A stretch of 64,000 nt of DNA from Plantago elongata (Eukaryota > Streptophyta > Magnoliopsida > Lamiales > Plantaginaceae). Where the stretch lies: the NCBI GenBank assembly GCA_036897095.1, contig JAYMSP010000071.1, positions 28,613-92,612 on the forward strand, written 5' to 3'. The stretch's first letter is position 1; every line of letters begins with the position of its first letter. Below, piece by piece: positions 12,448 through 23,596 of this stretch. The notes beneath the pieces are model-generated. The model was not told where the DNA came from. It made no database searches and saw nothing but the letters and a program-made list of their open reading frames with translations. A program made the translations under genes and the position numbers.

Positions 12448-13189
12448 TGATGCAGGAACAAGGTACGAAAAGCCTGCAAATTCGGCGAATTATTTGATTC
12501 TAACCTTATACAATGATGATGATTTATGTTATTTTGTCATAATAATAACGTGGATAAAGGATCATTAGAGATTAAGATGAGCTGCGATGCATGTGCTAAT
12601 TTGGACAATCCTAACTAATCTAAATGTTGCAAATTACAGAATCATCTAACTTGTTTATACAATTACACCCAAATTTGACATGATAATGACGCATAGGCGA
12701 ACAAATCTCAACTCTGGAATTTAATATGCAAAATCAACACTTGGGCATGATTCCACACAGGAAACAATGAGCCCAGAAAGAACATAGTCCATTTACTAAT
12801 AAAGTCCAATTAACCACATACCCATTCGTAGGCCCAGCAGGTCCATTGAACGGTGCATAAATATTTGGTTCCAGCTATGTAGACACAGGGTTCATACAAA
12901 TTACTCAGCCCAATTAAGGTCATAGGGGAAAATTCTTTTCTACCTCTGACTAAATATATACTTTGTTCCGCTTTGTTTCGTTAGTCCACTTTTTTTTTAA
13001 TAATGGAGGAAGTATAATGTTCACTGAGCATTGAAAATTCTAAGGGGAAAACCGTAGAAATAGATGAACATGGAGGTGTTCGTTCCCGCATATCTTCATC
13101 AGGTGTGAGATCGTATGTTCATTCTAATGGCATCCACTTGGTTCGATCGTAACTATCAAAACTTAACCATGCCATAATTACAAAATAAT

Positions 13190-13310
13190 TTAAGGTGAGT
13201 GGTATAGAATTCAAATGTCCATTTAAATAGAAATATCTTTAAGTTTTAACACAATTTGAAGCTATTTCCATCCAAATGGGCATTTGGGTTCTATGGCACT
13301 CACCCCTTAA
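13190..13310. mobile_element. 121-bp palindromic MITE-like element
   Basis: The left arm begins TTAAGGTGAGTG and the right arm, read in reverse complement, begins TTAAGGGGTGAGTG. The two arms match over about 46 bases at roughly 80% (shared blocks ATAGA, CAAATG, CCATTT, GAAATA), with a loop of about 25 bases. Both ends carry TTAA, so TTA/TAA may be the target duplication, as in Tourist (PIF/Harbinger) MITEs. It has no coding capacity. The superfamily call is inference. Confidence 0.65.
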
Positions 13311-15751
13311 GTTACCTACTAGTGATTCAAAATTGTGATATAAAATTACAAACAAACTTAGTACCGAATCAACTCACCGAATATACGATCCGCCCATGTG
13401 TTTAATCGTGTCAACTTAGTTAATTTCAATTAGTTAAACTTAAAATTAATGGTTTTGTCCCTTACCATATAGTTGTTACTTGTTGTATATGTATTAAAAC
13501 TAGACTACGTTAGACAAAAATAAGCAGACACATAATCCAACTTGGACATGTCATTTGTTAAAGTTGACACCGAATGTGACAAATTAATTTCAATGCAATA
13601 CTTCAAATATCATATGCCAATCTGTAATTGAAGTGAATAATATTAAATATTTTTTTTAAACAACTAAAATTACAATTAATTTCTCATATATTAATACATT
13701 TACTTCTCAACCACTTTATTTCTCCACCAAAAATCGAACTATGCATTTCTTCTTCACCACTCTAACCCCATTCATCTGCACCACCTTATACCTTCCACGC
13801 TAAATAGTTTAAATCCGCACTTTACAAAATATGAATCTCATTCTATCAAATTTAGATTCAATGAAATTTCAATTTGAAATTTGAAAAGAACAAACATAAC
13901 ATGATGAAGTGGATCTTGCTCATTTGATGTCGACCCAAATTAATGGGATTATAAGATTCATTGCATCTCTAGTCTATACATGATTGGTTTCAAGGCCTAA
14001 CCTATGCAAATTTTCCAAATATTAGGCCACGAAAAGTACTAATTAGCTCACTAATTAATATCGTTAGATTGTGAAGCAGCTAAGCCACTGGCCAGGATAG
14101 GCCAGGCGGCTCGTCCAAGTGGATCGATGGTGCTTGGACACTGAACTAATACGAAACAAAAAGGAAACCATTAAAAAACAACTGGAAAAGGTAAAAAAAA
14201 GGCATTAAAAACTAAACAAACGTCCTTCTGTGAAACAACGTGGGTCATGTTGATTTGACATGTTTTAAATATGGATAATGATTGGAACCTGCCAAGAAAA
14301 GCTCGATCTTATCACACTACGTTTCTGTATTTATACGAATTTTCTTAGTTTAAATCTCAAAGCAAAGCATCTTTAATTAATTGTTAATTAACACATTGTT
14401 TGTGATAATAATGTTAACTTTACAACGGCTGCAAATTTGTGAATAGAATAAAGGTTTAGACAGATTGGGATGAGAACTCAGTTTCAACGAATTAAAACCT
14501 TTCAGCTTATAGCACACAAGAACATCATTTTAACGATTACTAATCACGTGGGCTATGATCTGGAAATAGTTTACAGCTCTTAATTATGAATTCAACTACT
14601 TTGGCCTTAAGTAATAATTGTGTACACCTTGCGAAATAATCTTTTGTGTGGATGAATGCCCACAATGGTTATGTAAATATATTATAAAGTATTGTTGTGT
14701 TGTTCTTAGTCGCAGGAGTTTGGTTATGTGTTATCCGTGTGCACAATTTAGTTCAGATAATTACAGTCTAAAAACATGACCTTATTTTATATCAATTAGT
14801 GAGTAAGGAACTAAGCATAGTGAGAGATCATATTTATAGCTATATTATATTATAATTGACTTGTATATAACCCTCATGGTTATAAAGAAATATGCATAAG
14901 TCGGAATATTAGTATTAGAATTCTAATATTCTAACATATACGTATAAAATATTAACAAAATATTTGTGTATAAAACACCTTTATATTTAATTGTTTCAAT
15001 CCTATACTACAAAGTTTAAACATCTGTCGGTATTGGGTAGGGCAGGCCCATTTACACTTTGTATTTCACTATCATCGCGTAGGGGCCGCTCATTTGCTTA
15101 CGTTAATAGCTTTTCTTTAAAACTAATATTGTTTATGAAGCCCCAAAATCCTCACCTGAATAATTTGATATTTCTTCTTCTTTATTTTGTCGTCTTGAAG
15201 CAATGAAAAGGACAAGTGAAATTCAACTTGTAGATGAGAACAATCTATAACATGATTGTCTCTTATTATGTCACTGATGATATCACATTGAGCCACATAG
15301 GTGTTATACGTAATCAACCAATTTAGTTGAGAATTTCATTACTCTACCTCTAATGGATCGGCCTATCGTTCATGTCTGAATCGGGTGGTCGACAAAGAAT
15401 ACACTAAAGGGCAATATATCAATTATCTTCGAACTGGTGTCAGTTCTTATTAAGGAAGATTCATCACAATCCTCCTCCTAATTATGTGTAATATTGTAAA
15501 TCATGAGATTAGACTCTATGTAATTAGGACCTAGAATATTCTATAAAGTGTATATATATTACCATTGAGACAGTAATAAAATCATCTCATTCCACCAATT
15601 CCTCTATAGTTCTCACATTCAATGAAACTTTGTCAGAGATAACTCTAGCGTATCAGTCCAGTAGCTCAAACTCAAAATATAGATTCTTAGTATCGATTCT
15701 TTAATATGTTCTAATTAACAAATTGCCAGTTAAACAAAATGGAGACCATAA

Positions 15752-16232
15752 TCAATTAAAAAGAGAAAAATTTAAAAATGATACCTTAAGTTGTATCATA
15801 TCACGTTTTGGTACCTTTATTTTACACAATACAATTTTTATAATTTTCGTTAACTTGCTGTCTAATTTAACCACTATATTAGTCGGATTTGACGATTCCG
15901 AAAATTTGAACCGAATTAGACCGATTTAAGGCGGACTGGGCAAATTTTCCGTCACTAAGTAGCTAGAAAAGTACATATTATCCTTATCCTCTTGTATATT
16001 CTCTTCATCTTCATATACAAGAGGATAAGGATAATATGGACTTCTCTAACTACTCAACGACGGAAAATTCACACAGTCCGTCTTAAGATCGATCTAATTC
16101 GGTTCAAAATGACGGAACTATCGAATTCGATGGTAAGTTAACGAAAGGTATAAAAATTGTACTGTGTCAAATAAAAATACCAATATGGTACAACCTGAGG
16201 TACTATTTTTAAATTTTTTCCCAATTAAAAAT
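15752..16232. mobile_element. 480-bp foldback element (long inverted repeat)
   Basis: Two arms of about 230 bases are inverted copies of each other around a centre near 15998. Outer ends: tttaaaaatgataccttaag on the left and, in reverse complement, tttaaaaatagtacctcagg on the right. Inner ends: a near-perfect stem of tattatccttatcctcttgt on the left with its complement on the right. Shared internal blocks include gaaccgaattaga, ggcggactg/gacggactg and aattttccgtc. No transposase is encoded, so it is a non-autonomous element or MITE. Transcripts would fold into a long hairpin. Confidence 0.8.
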
Positions 16233-16431
16233 CAAGTAAAGAAGGCCATGAGATTAAATAATCTTGAGATTTGATTAATGACTCTCAATTTCTACAGCCA
16301 TTAACTGATGAAATGGATCAAAAAGCTTTAGCCCTGTTTTGAAACAGGGGAGATTCAAAAACAGAGGAATTAAAGAATGTACACGAACGATTTCTAGTCT
16401 TCTACTACTTCCTTATCTAGCTAAACTCTCA

Positions 16432-17370
16432 TCACAACTCCATTTCTCTCACAAACGGATGTGATAAAAGCTGAGTAGCACTCCATCTTTTACTCGAGTC
16501 CTTCTGCAAACAACACTCCACAAAGCTACTAAAGTTCTCCGACACCCCTTCCGGCAAGCTCGGCGGTTCCCCGAAGCAAATCGCGCACATCAGCGTCGCC
16601 CAATCCGGCCTCTGCCCGGCCGGCAGAAGCGGAAAGTGACCCATGTAGAGCTCAAGAACCGTCAATCCCAAGCTCCATATATCGCCAGCGTACCCGTCGT
16701 AGTTTAATCCGTATGTATCCGGGTCGAATCTCTCGGGGCTCATGTACGCACACGTACCTACGTACGAGTTGCAGGGGTCTAGTGTCCTCTGCATGATTTT
16801 GCTCACTCCGAAATCCGATATCTTGACCTGCATCTCCGTGTTGGCCAATATATTTGACGGTTTTAGGTCGCGGTGGATGATTTTGTGGTTGTGGAGATAT
16901 TCGAGGCCGGATAAAACTTGGCGGGAGATTTTGGATAAAACAGTTTCGGTGAAAACGAAGCCGTTTTGGAGGAGGGATTCGAGTGTGCCGTTGTCCATGT
17001 ACTCCATGGAGATGGCGATGTCGCCGCCTGGCATGTCGAAGACGTTGTGGCACTTGACGACGTGGGGGGAGTCGGTTCGGCGGAGTATGGAGACTTCGCG
17101 GAGGATGTGGCGGCGGAGGGTGGAGTCGGTGTCGCCACGGACGAGTTTTAAGGCGTAGATGGCGTTGGTTTGCTTGTGGCGGACTTTGTAGACCGTTCCG
17201 CCGTTGCCGTTGCCGAGAACTTGTAGTTTTTCGAAGTCGGAGATGGTCGTGTTCGTGGTTGAGGTTGTTGTGGTCGTGGTTGGAGGGAGGGGGAGGGGGA
17301 AGCGGGGGCGTCGGTCGGAGGGTTCGAGACGGAGATTTAGGTGGCGGCGGTGGTCGCGGACAACGGCCAT
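16432..17370 (-). CDS. MKK9: Mitogen-activated protein kinase kinase, group D (MKK9-type)
   Basis: Dual-specificity kinase that phosphorylates MAP kinases. Arabidopsis MKK9 acts on MPK3/MPK6 in ethylene, camalexin, senescence and stress signalling. One uninterrupted exon of 312 codons, matching the intronless group D MKKs (about 310). The N terminus has a basic-hydrophobic MAPK docking site (RRHLNLRL, residues 8-15), followed by a Pro- and Thr-rich linker (25-42). Kinase domain about 46-308: Gly loop LGNGNGGTVYKV, catalytic Lys75 in YALKLV, HRDLKPSNIL, DFGVSK, then the plant activation loop TLDPCNS (S/T-x5-S/T) and VGTCAYMSPERF. PAGQRPDWATLMCAICFGEPP is typical of MKK9/MKK7. All catalytic residues are present. 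A TATA box and a CACGTG G-box lie just upstream. Confidence 0.93.
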   Translation of the reverse strand: MAVVRDHRRHLNLRLEPSDRRPRFPLPLPPTTTTTTSTTNTTISDFEKLQVLGNGNGGTVYKVRHKQTNAIYALKLVRGDTDSTLRRHILREVSILRRTDSPHVVKCHNVFDMPGGDIAISMEYMDNGTLESLLQNGFVFTETVLSKISRQVLSGLEYLHNHKIIHRDLKPSNILANTEMQVKISDFGVSKIMQRTLDPCNSYVGTCAYMSPERFDPDTYGLNYDGYAGDIWSLGLTVLELYMGHFPLLPAGQRPDWATLMCAICFGEPPSLPEGVSENFSSFVECCLQKDSSKRWSATQLLSHPFVREMEL

Positions 17371-17444
17371 TTGGTGGTGGTGGCAGGATTTGGTTAGATA
17401 GTTGGATGTTTGTTGTAAATGAGAGTAGTGTGATGGAGTGTGGG

Positions 17445-17454
17445 TTATATATTG
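17445..17454 (-). promoter_or_regulatory. TATA box of the MKK9-type gene
   Basis: Reading the minus strand, AATATATAACC lies about 75 bases before the ATG at 17370. This is a well-placed TATA box and would give a short 5' leader of roughly 45 nt. Confidence 0.6.
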
Positions 17455-17480
17455 AAAGACTTGGAGTGGGGGCTGTGGAG

Positions 17481-17486
17481 CACGTG
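17481..17486. promoter_or_regulatory. G-box CACGTG upstream of the MKK9-type gene
   Basis: A palindromic CACGTG lies about 30 bases beyond the TATA box on the upstream side. G-boxes bind bHLH and bZIP factors. That it controls this gene is inferred from position only. Confidence 0.45.
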
Positions 17487-17499
17487 TAGTGGGGTGGAA

Positions 17500-19394
17500 G
17501 GCTGGTGGAAAGAAGCTTTGGTGGTAGTGTTTAGCTTGTTTTTTCGATTTATCATTTTCACTATGTTTTTAATATAATTTCAATTTAAATTTAATTGTAT
17601 TCGTCTTAAATTGATATTTAACTTTTCAATTTATCAACGACAATTTGTTATTTTCTCATTTGATTCTCCAATTCAAAATACAAATGAAAAATATGAGACG
17701 GGACGAAGTAGCTTTATAATATAATATTAATTAAATTAAAGAATAGGTTTAATTGATAACCATGAGCAATATTATATTATATGGTTATTGGTTGTAATCG
17801 ATGTGGTATCATGTAGTATTGATTATTTAGAGGACGTTGATGTGGGGTATAGATTTAGATTGGGACTGATGGTGTGGTGGCTAAATATAGGAACCATTCT
17901 GGATTTGTATATGCAACTAGTGGAGAATTATGTCCTGTGTTCATAATTTTTGGAATGGTAGTGACTTGTGACTTGTGAGTGAACTAGAAGTTTGGCATGA
18001 GCCTTCGATGCACCAGGCTTCTTTGGAGGTGCATGCATGTAAAAATGTACTTATTTTACAATTTTAACTTTACACTTACCTACCCAGTTACACTTAAATT
18101 ATGGTTACAACTCACGAAATTTGTAGCGCCCATAATTTAAATGACGAATAAAAGGAATATAGAATTACTTTAATTCGTGATCTCGTAAATTTGAAAAACA
18201 TGACTTTTAAAAGTTAAAATGTAGCTCGGCGGTTTGAACTTTCTTAGACGTGACTTAAAAATATATGATTCTAATTTCTAAACTGCTAAAATATTTCAGA
18301 TTATAAAAATGTTAAAACGTTAGAAAGTTGAGAAATATATAAAATTGAAATTAATAAATATATTTTTCATGGTGATTACTGATTTGAAAGTGAATTTATT
18401 ATCGATACACTTCAAAGTTTAAGGTTCTATCTTTGTGTTTGTTAACATCTTATAAGCCTTTCTTTAGTGCAATGCAACTAAACCCATAGAGTCATAACTT
18501 GACTTTTAATATGACTTGAATTTATTCTTTAAATTTTTAAAAAATAACCTTAAAGTTTACTCTTAAGTAGGATTTGAAAATTAAGTTCATCCACATTATT
18601 ATGGGTGAGAGGTCTCAATATATCCTTTTCTTTGATGAATTATAATTAATAATTAATACTCCACGCACAAGTGGACATTTCCCTTTCATTTTATCGAACC
18701 GCAACTTGACTTGTACTACATGCAACTTGATCGCCAAGCTCTGCATTTAATTTTGGATGATATTCTAAATTAATTTGACGTACTGACGTCTTAATAGGGA
18801 CCGATCAAATTTGACTTACGATTTATGAAGGTCTTTGAAAATACTATACGCAATAACTCCAATAGTGTGTCTGTCATTTTTCCATTGTTATAAAACTACA
18901 AGATTTACACTTAAAAGAAGTTCTTTTATAAAATAATACTATCCATTAACAATAATCACATTATAACTTCTTTTGGCAAGTCAGGAGTTAGTGTTGTTTT
19001 TCGAATCGAGCCTTATCAAGGATTCAACTCGACTTGAAGGTAAAGTTCAACTCGACTCGGCTTGATAAGCTTTTACGAGCCAAGCTCGAGTTCAATTTTA
19101 TACTCGTTTCATTAAGGAGCCGAGCTCGGCTCGGCTCGATAAAGCTCGTTAAGAGTAATTATTTTAATAAATTATAATTTTTTATATATAATGTATATAT
19201 AAAGCTCGTATATTTTCGAGTTTGAGCTCGTTACATCTTACTCGATGTCGAGCTTGTTTTTTGCTCGTTTTGTTAACGAGCGAAGCCGAAGCTCGACCCG
19301 GTTGAGTTCGAGCTCAAGTATCAAAATACTCGGCTCGGTTCGCCCTAAAAAACTGCACTATGCGGAGTTATTTAGCATCGGTGTGCCGTCTTTC
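17500..19394. other. Gene-free AT-rich region between MKK9 and DC1 genes
   Basis: No supportable gene. It includes the GAGCTCGGCTCG-type repeat at 19000-19346, listed separately. A gagacgggacgaagta string near 17695 resembles a decayed Stowaway end, but no partner end was found. Confidence 0.55.
19000..19346. mobile_element. CTCGAG/GAGCTCGGCTCG-rich non-autonomous element
   Basis: About 350 bases are packed with overlapping copies of ctcggctcg, gagctcg and cgagctt in both orientations around an AT-rich middle (attataattttttatatata). The ends are inverted: tcgaatcgagcc on the left and, in reverse complement, gcgaaccgagccgag on the right. This GC-skewed self-complementary pattern is typical of a widespread class of small plant DNA transposon relics. 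No transposase is encoded. Confidence 0.6.
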
Positions 19395-20508
19395 TTACTC
19401 GATTTGGCATAATTTTAACATATTAATAATTTTGTTTGAACCGACTGGGTAAAACAACATAACCCGGCAACTGACCAATCCGTAAGCCCAGTGGGCTGAT
19501 GTCGTGAATAAACGGCAGGCCATAATGTCCAGCCTTTGGGCTTGGCATGGAAATTGTAGGCCCTGTGGCATGTATAAAGGATAACATGTATGATGAATTA
19601 TCCAAAGTCCAAACACTTGACAATTTCCCAAGTCTGTTGGCATAGGCATGGATTGTGTAAAATCCAGCCAAAGTATTGCAATAAAATTGCCATACCCAAA
19701 CCATACCAAACCGCTCAAGTTTACATGTAAAGATGCATATAGAACGCTGCAACACAGATGGGCAGACTTACAGGTGACAACACTATGGAAAATGCCCGGT
19801 TAAAACTTGGTGATATGTTAACGAATGATATAAAAGCTCAAAGGGAAAGGGTCTGTTAAGAATAAGAACAGAAGAGACCATAATCCCATTGAGAAGCGGA
19901 TGAAGAGAAAGGATTAAGGAGCACAGTCCCTGGATGAAAGTTAAGTCTGTCCAAGTTGGCCATAGCTATGCAGAACGTATAGTCTAGTTACTAGAAAATT
20001 CAGTATGGAGTGATGCCTTGTCGTACAAAAGACGGAAACAATGAACGGAATGCTGCGAATAGTTTATGCGAATAGAAGTGTAGAACGATAGAATTAAACT
20101 CCGAAAAGGAGAGGAAACAGAGATGATTAGAGTCTCCACATGCTAGATAGCCACAATTACTAGTTCTAATAAAAAGCCACAACTTTCTTCACACAATAGA
20201 AAAAACTTGTAAAACTTCTTCTCCCAAGTCTTTCTGAAGAAAGAAGACAGAATAGAAATGGAGCTTAAAGGGTATAGTCTACCCATTATCATGCTTCATA
20301 GAGATTGTTCAACAAATCTCCTTTCTTTGATTATGTCTTTATTTTGCAGAATGTGTATTTGACAAGTACAATACCATCATGGAAATATGAACACAAACAC
20401 TTGGAGGGAAGAACAAACAAAAACAAACCACTTGCAAACTGAAATTCCTTTGTCATCAACTGGAAACCTAAAGCCCGATTTGGAAGTACCTGAAGATGAA
20501 ATTAAGCT

Positions 20509-21474
20509 CTATGCAGATTCATCATAGGCACCACAGGCATCGGCACCGCCACCACCACCAGCATCACCACCACCAGATGCCAATACATCTTGCATAACCG
20601 TCTGTCCCACGGTTTGGAAAGCCCCTTCAACAAGTCCCTGCATTGCAGACGACAACAAATTGCTCCCCAAATTGTTCTGCTGCATCACCACGTTGGGATT
20701 TCCATACGCAGGTCGCCCTGCTGCATTTTGATTCCCAAATTGACCACCTGGATGACTGGCACTATGAACCAACTGAGGTTGACTGGCGCTATGAACCAAC
20801 TGAGGATGACTATTCTGTTGATAAACAGGATTACCCACGGCAGGAGCAGGAAATGAATAATGATGCTGGAGAGTAGCTTGCTGCTGATGCTGTTGATAAG
20901 GCTGGTGAGGTGCAGTAGTAATTGTAACCGTTGTGCAATCCAGATGAATGTCGAAACCACAAGTGTGGCAGCGGTACAACCACTGCCTCTCCCCAATCTT
21001 CTTGCATATGTCGCATGAGAAACCGCTATGGCCCAGGTAGGGGTTCTTGAAAGTTAGGTCAAGATGACAGGTGGCGTGGGACTGGTGCCTGATCTTGAGG
21101 GGCTTTATTGCGCAGGTGACATGAAGGTCGTAGCTGCACCCTTGGGTACAGTGGTAGCTCCACCCGTTGCCTGTGTGGTTGCACGCGTCACAGTTGAAGA
21201 TTCCTTCCGGGTAGGCAGATAAGGCAAGAAGTGTGAGGGTGCAGGGGTGTGAAGGGTGAGTGATTAGTTTTGGGAGGGTGGCACAGGATTGGTGGAGGGT
21301 GAAGTTGCAAGGTTGGCAGGAGTAGGTGATTTTGCCGCTGGTTTGGAGTTTGCAGCCGGAGCAGAAGGGGGTTTGTGGGCTGTGATTCAGATAGAGGATA
21401 TGTGGGTGGCTGAAGTGGTTGATTTGCGATGGTGGAGTTGTAGTCGCTACAGGTTGGAAGGTTGCTCGGCCCAT
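20509..21474 (-). CDS. DC1-domain (Cys/His-rich C1-like) protein with Gln/His-rich and Gly-rich tail
   Basis: Plant DC1 proteins have several zinc-binding C1-like modules. Their roles are mostly unknown; some act in stress or defence signalling. Starting at the ATG at 21474 (MGRATF), the protein has 321 residues. Three DC1 modules follow: about 20-66 (CSGC, YSCQPCNFTLHQSC), 73-128 (CDACNHTG, YHCTQGCSYDLHVTC) and 133-182 (CDICKKIG, YRCHTCGFDIHLDC). The rest is low-complexity: a Gln/His run (PYQQHQQQ), a repeated QLVHSAS unit encoded by a 24-bp tandem repeat at about 20758-20812, and a C-terminal GGGDAGGGGGADACG. The frame stays open upstream to 21597 (41 more residues), but that stretch does not match the family, so I prefer the internal Met. 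Single exon. Confidence 0.88.
   Translation of the reverse strand: MGRATFQPVATTTPPSQINHFSHPHILYLNHSPQTPFCSGCKLQTSGKITYSCQPCNFTLHQSCATLPKLITHPSHPCTLTLLALSAYPEGIFNCDACNHTGNGWSYHCTQGCSYDLHVTCAIKPLKIRHQSHATCHLDLTFKNPYLGHSGFSCDICKKIGERQWLYRCHTCGFDIHLDCTTVTITTAPHQPYQQHQQQATLQHHYSFPAPAVGNPVYQQNSHPQLVHSASQPQLVHSASHPGGQFGNQNAAGRPAYGNPNVVMQQNNLGSNLLSSAMQGLVEGAFQTVGQTVMQDVLASGGGDAGGGGGADACGAYDESA
20758..20812. repeat. 24-bp in-frame tandem repeat in the DC1 gene tail
   Basis: The unit actggc(a/g)ctatgaaccaact followed by gagg occurs twice in a row and encodes the repeated Gln-Leu-Val-His-Ser-Ala-Ser block. Its length is a multiple of three, so copy changes would keep the frame. Confidence 0.75.
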
Positions 21475-21914
21475 GGTGGTAGGATGTAGATCAGAAGTGA
21501 GGGGAGATGTGGTCTTATTGATATTTGTTGGGTTGTAAATCGGATCTACCCTGTAATTGACTTTTGATTTTGATGGCCAAGTCAAAGTCACTGCCAACCT
21601 AGAGTTTACTCTTCATTGCTGGGTCAACTGGTAGGCAAATTGAATACTACAACTATAAGCATCATTGAGAGATCTATCAACTATTTCAGATTCTTGGATG
21701 GTTAGATTAAAAAAAGACCATGTTTAACAAGTAAAACACAGAAGTTACAGAGGTTGAGGTTTTCTATGCGGCAAATGAAGTGACTATATCAAATCATGAA
21801 CATTACCAGACTAACAGCACTATCTAGTTTCTATGTTAACTGCACATCATCCATATTGCTACAAGAAATAAATCAGATACAATAGTTCTTTCACCCTAAC
21901 CAATTCTTGGGGTA

Positions 21915-23596
21915 TTAATAGTACGATATGCTGTAGACAAGCTTTCGGTTGTTTTGCCTCTCAAAATTTGATATTATATCATCAATTAGTTCCTCCCAAT
22001 TATCAGTGGCCTCGAGCTGCATGTAAGATGCTTTAACGGTGAGAATTTCAAGAATTAGTTTTAGTAAAATTGCCTGGCACAAAGAAAGCAGTACCTCTTG
22101 GCATAATTGCAGAGCTTGGCGACCACCCACAGCGGCCTCCTCGTGGTTGTCTTTCACTTCTAAATTGATCACCAACACAGTTTTCATAAGTACATGATCC
22201 CTGCCATGTAGATCTGCAATAATTCCCAGTTACTCGAACAGTCAAATCATGTTAAGAAAGCCAGAATTAAAATAAGAATAAGATGCATGCGTCCATCACT
22301 GTGCTCCAGGTTTCTAAATGTATAATGAGCTGTGTTATAGAATAAAGCAGATGATCAACACACTTCAGCTACCTTCTACAACATCTCCAATTCTTTCTTC
22401 TGTTCCCTTAATTGGCCGTGAAGGACCCCTAATTATGAAAGTTAGAAGCCAAGCCCTAAATCATGGATATATATAATTCAAGCTAAACAGTGCAGTACTA
22501 CACAGCCAGTTTGAGCTTCTTAATATACATTTGGACAACTAAAACATAAAATCTAAGTTTCTAGCCATAAGGATGAGTTTAGTTGTCATATTTCAAAAAT
22601 CAAAGCATTCCCACAGAATTTAATTAATATCTGACTCAAATATTTCTACTTCTGTAGCTCAGTGCAATACATAATCATAATTACTTATAACAATTAATTT
22701 ACATATCTGCCAATACGAGGATATTTTGCAATCGGACGAGTGGAATTTCAGGAGAAGGCTGCATGTAGTGTTTCTACAAAAGTTCGAAAACCCAAGATCT
22801 ACAGAATTGTTGTTTGCATACTAACTTCTAAGTTCGACGCATGTATGCAATGCTAATAGCAATTGCAAACTTCAATTAAACTCAAAACACCATCATAAGT
22901 AGCAGTTTGTCTATAAAAATAAAGCCGCCAAGTCAGTGCTAATTAAGTTGCAAAGAAGGTGCATAAATCCGTCTTTCAGACGACGAAATGTTCACTGGCA
23001 TTTCCCACCGTAAGTGAATAGCTCAAAGTGAAAACACTTGAAGGCAGCAAAAAGCTCACTACTCTATACTCTAATAACAAGCTGAAACAAACACATTGAT
23101 CAAACAGAAGCAGAAAAATAAGAAAAAAATTAGAGACCTTCAAGAACCATATCGAAAACTTTCTCTTCAAACGTGAGCACGACATCAAAAGTACCATCAT
23201 TCGCATTGTCCTGCCACCGTTGAGGAGCAGTCTTGACACTCACATTCCTCTTCAACATAGGCAATATCCCATTCCTCCTATACCTAACCAAAACACACCC
23301 AATTTCCACCAATTTAGCTCACACTGTTCAATTAGGGTTTAACAATTGCTACCAAATTCACAAAATTAGTTGAAAACTTACAATTCGGGGTCTTTACGAC
23401 GAAGATCATCGAGCATTTGCCTGTAAGGGGTGCCGAAATCGTAGACGTTAGGCTCTCTGATGGAAGGACCAGGGAGCTTGACGTGTTGGCCGGTGCCGTA
23501 CGAAGCGACGTCAAAACCCTCCCGTTTCAGCAGGAAATGGGCCTCCATGCTCCGGTTCTGATTCGACGAGCATACCATTGCGTGACGGAGCTTCAT
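21915..23596 (-). CDS. SSU72: RNA polymerase II CTD phosphatase SSU72
   Basis: Removes phosphate from Ser5 (and Ser7) of the RNA polymerase II C-terminal repeats. It works with the 3'-end cleavage/polyadenylation machinery in the nucleus. Four exons in transcript order: 23596-23382, 23283-23138, 22213-22095, 22016-21915. They join in frame to 193 codons, the usual length (about 195). The N terminus carries the low-molecular-weight-phosphatase P-loop CSSNQNRS (C-x5-R, nucleophile Cys9, Arg15). The conserved SMEAH follows directly. The late loop VINLEVKDNHEEA (about 135-147) carries the probable general acid Asp142, and the ERQNNRK and final SISYY are also typical. All expected catalytic residues are present. 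The SSU72 ATG and the next + strand gene (27095) are divergent but 3.5 kb apart. Confidence 0.95.

Larger units (their letters stand above)
11574..16431. other. Gene-poor AT-rich intergenic region
   Basis: Nearly 5 kb with no supportable gene. It contains a short tandem duplication (12305-12447), a 121-bp palindromic element (13190-13310) and a large foldback element (15752-16232), listed separately. The remaining open frames are short and show no coding character. Confidence 0.65.

Noticed and set aside
13040-13150. tRNA-like ggttcgatc box near 13139
   Set aside because: No matching A box, acceptor stem or anticodon arm could be folded around it.
21475-21597. Upstream in-frame extension of the DC1 protein (41 residues)
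   Set aside because: The residues do not match DC1 proteins, and the internal MGRATF start fits the usual short lead before the first module.
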